Source: Acidimicrobiia bacterium
GTDB lineage: Bacteria; Actinomycetota; Acidimicrobiia; IMCC26256; JAENVU01
Assembly (NCBI GenBank): GCA_016650415.1
Contig: JAENVU010000100.1
Coordinates: 1-14,165, forward strand
Length of the DNA stretch: 14,165 bases
Direction: 5' to 3'
Shown: positions 14,051-14,165 of the stretch, in pieces
How the letters are laid out: the number at the start of each line of letters is the position of its first letter
Position numbering within the stretch: position 1 is the first letter of the stretch
Notes under the pieces: model-generated
What the model was told of the DNA's origin: nothing
The model's database searches: none
What the model saw: the letters and a program-made list of their open reading frames with translations, nothing else
Program-made: the position numbers and the translations under genes

Positions 14051-14165
14051 TCAGCCCCGAGAGCGTGGCGGACCGATCAGGCCCATCGCTTCGGCCCGGG
14101 TGGCCGGATTTGCCTTGAAAATCCCCCGAACCGCCGACGTCACCGTGAGGGTGCCGGGTTTGCGG
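14051..14165 (-). CDS. folE: GTP cyclohydrolase I (3' end only)
   Basis: The last 38 codons of a gene entering from the right edge. The reading RKPGTLTVTSAVRGIFK (first 17 residues visible) followed by NPATRAEAMGLI matches the C-terminus of GTP cyclohydrolase I, where the usual form is KPGS.T.TSA.RG.F..N..TR.E.M.LI. The enzyme makes dihydroneopterin triphosphate from GTP, the first step of folate synthesis, and folE-folP is the common order in actinobacteria. The zinc and catalytic residues lie outside the window. The stop is TGA at 14051-14053. Confidence 0.9.
   Translation of the reverse strand, partial: RKPGTLTVTSAVRGIFKANPATRAEAMGLIGPPRSRG

Noticed and set aside
1..14165. Search for CRISPR arrays, transposases, phage genes, tRNAs and attachment sites
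   Set aside because: Nothing recognisable; almost all sequence is covered by conserved metabolic genes.

Overview
The window is about 14.2 kb of dense, very GC-rich chromosomal DNA. Gene content, start-codon use (many GTG, one TTG) and order point to an actinobacterium. The absence of lsr2 and lysS between coaX and clpC, together with an F420-type (deazaflavin) reductase, would fit a deep lineage such as Acidimicrobiia; that placement is an inference from memory of synteny, not a measurement. I see no insertion sequence, phage, CRISPR array, tRNA or rRNA.

Right to centre (14165 down to 6876, all on the minus strand) is a cofactor operon: folE (only its 3' end), folP, a phosphatase-fold protein, folB, folK, a DUF2520 Rossmann protein, panC, nadB, nadC and coaX. 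Most junctions are 1- or 4-base start/stop overlaps, so the genes are probably co-transcribed and translationally coupled. The operon feeds three cofactors: folate (folE, folP, folB, folK), pantothenate/CoA (panC, coaX, perhaps the DUF2520 protein) and NAD (nadB, nadC). panD, panB and nadA are not in the window. The operon promoter lies upstream of the window.

Centre (6825 down to 2862, minus strand) is a lipid or envelope-flavoured block: an extended SDR epimerase overlapping a PlsC-like acyltransferase, then an alpha/beta hydrolase followed by a multi-pass acyltransferase-3 membrane protein. The epimerase and the PlsC-like protein both lack the residues that define catalysis in their families. 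On the left, two plus-strand genes (1391 to 2844) encode a trans-polyprenyl diphosphate synthase and a deazaflavin-dependent reductase; both could act around menaquinone. At the far left clpC (5' part only) runs divergently off the edge.

The main points for a second look are these. First, a cysteine-phosphatase-fold protein inside the folate operon has HHxxFxxR in place of HCxxGxxR. Second, the adjacent epimerase and acyltransferase both look catalytically degenerate. Third, three back-to-back hairpins lie between the divergent clpC and polyprenyl synthase genes and are not explained by either gene. Fourth, the polyprenyl synthase gene has a well-formed promoter placed for leaderless transcription.
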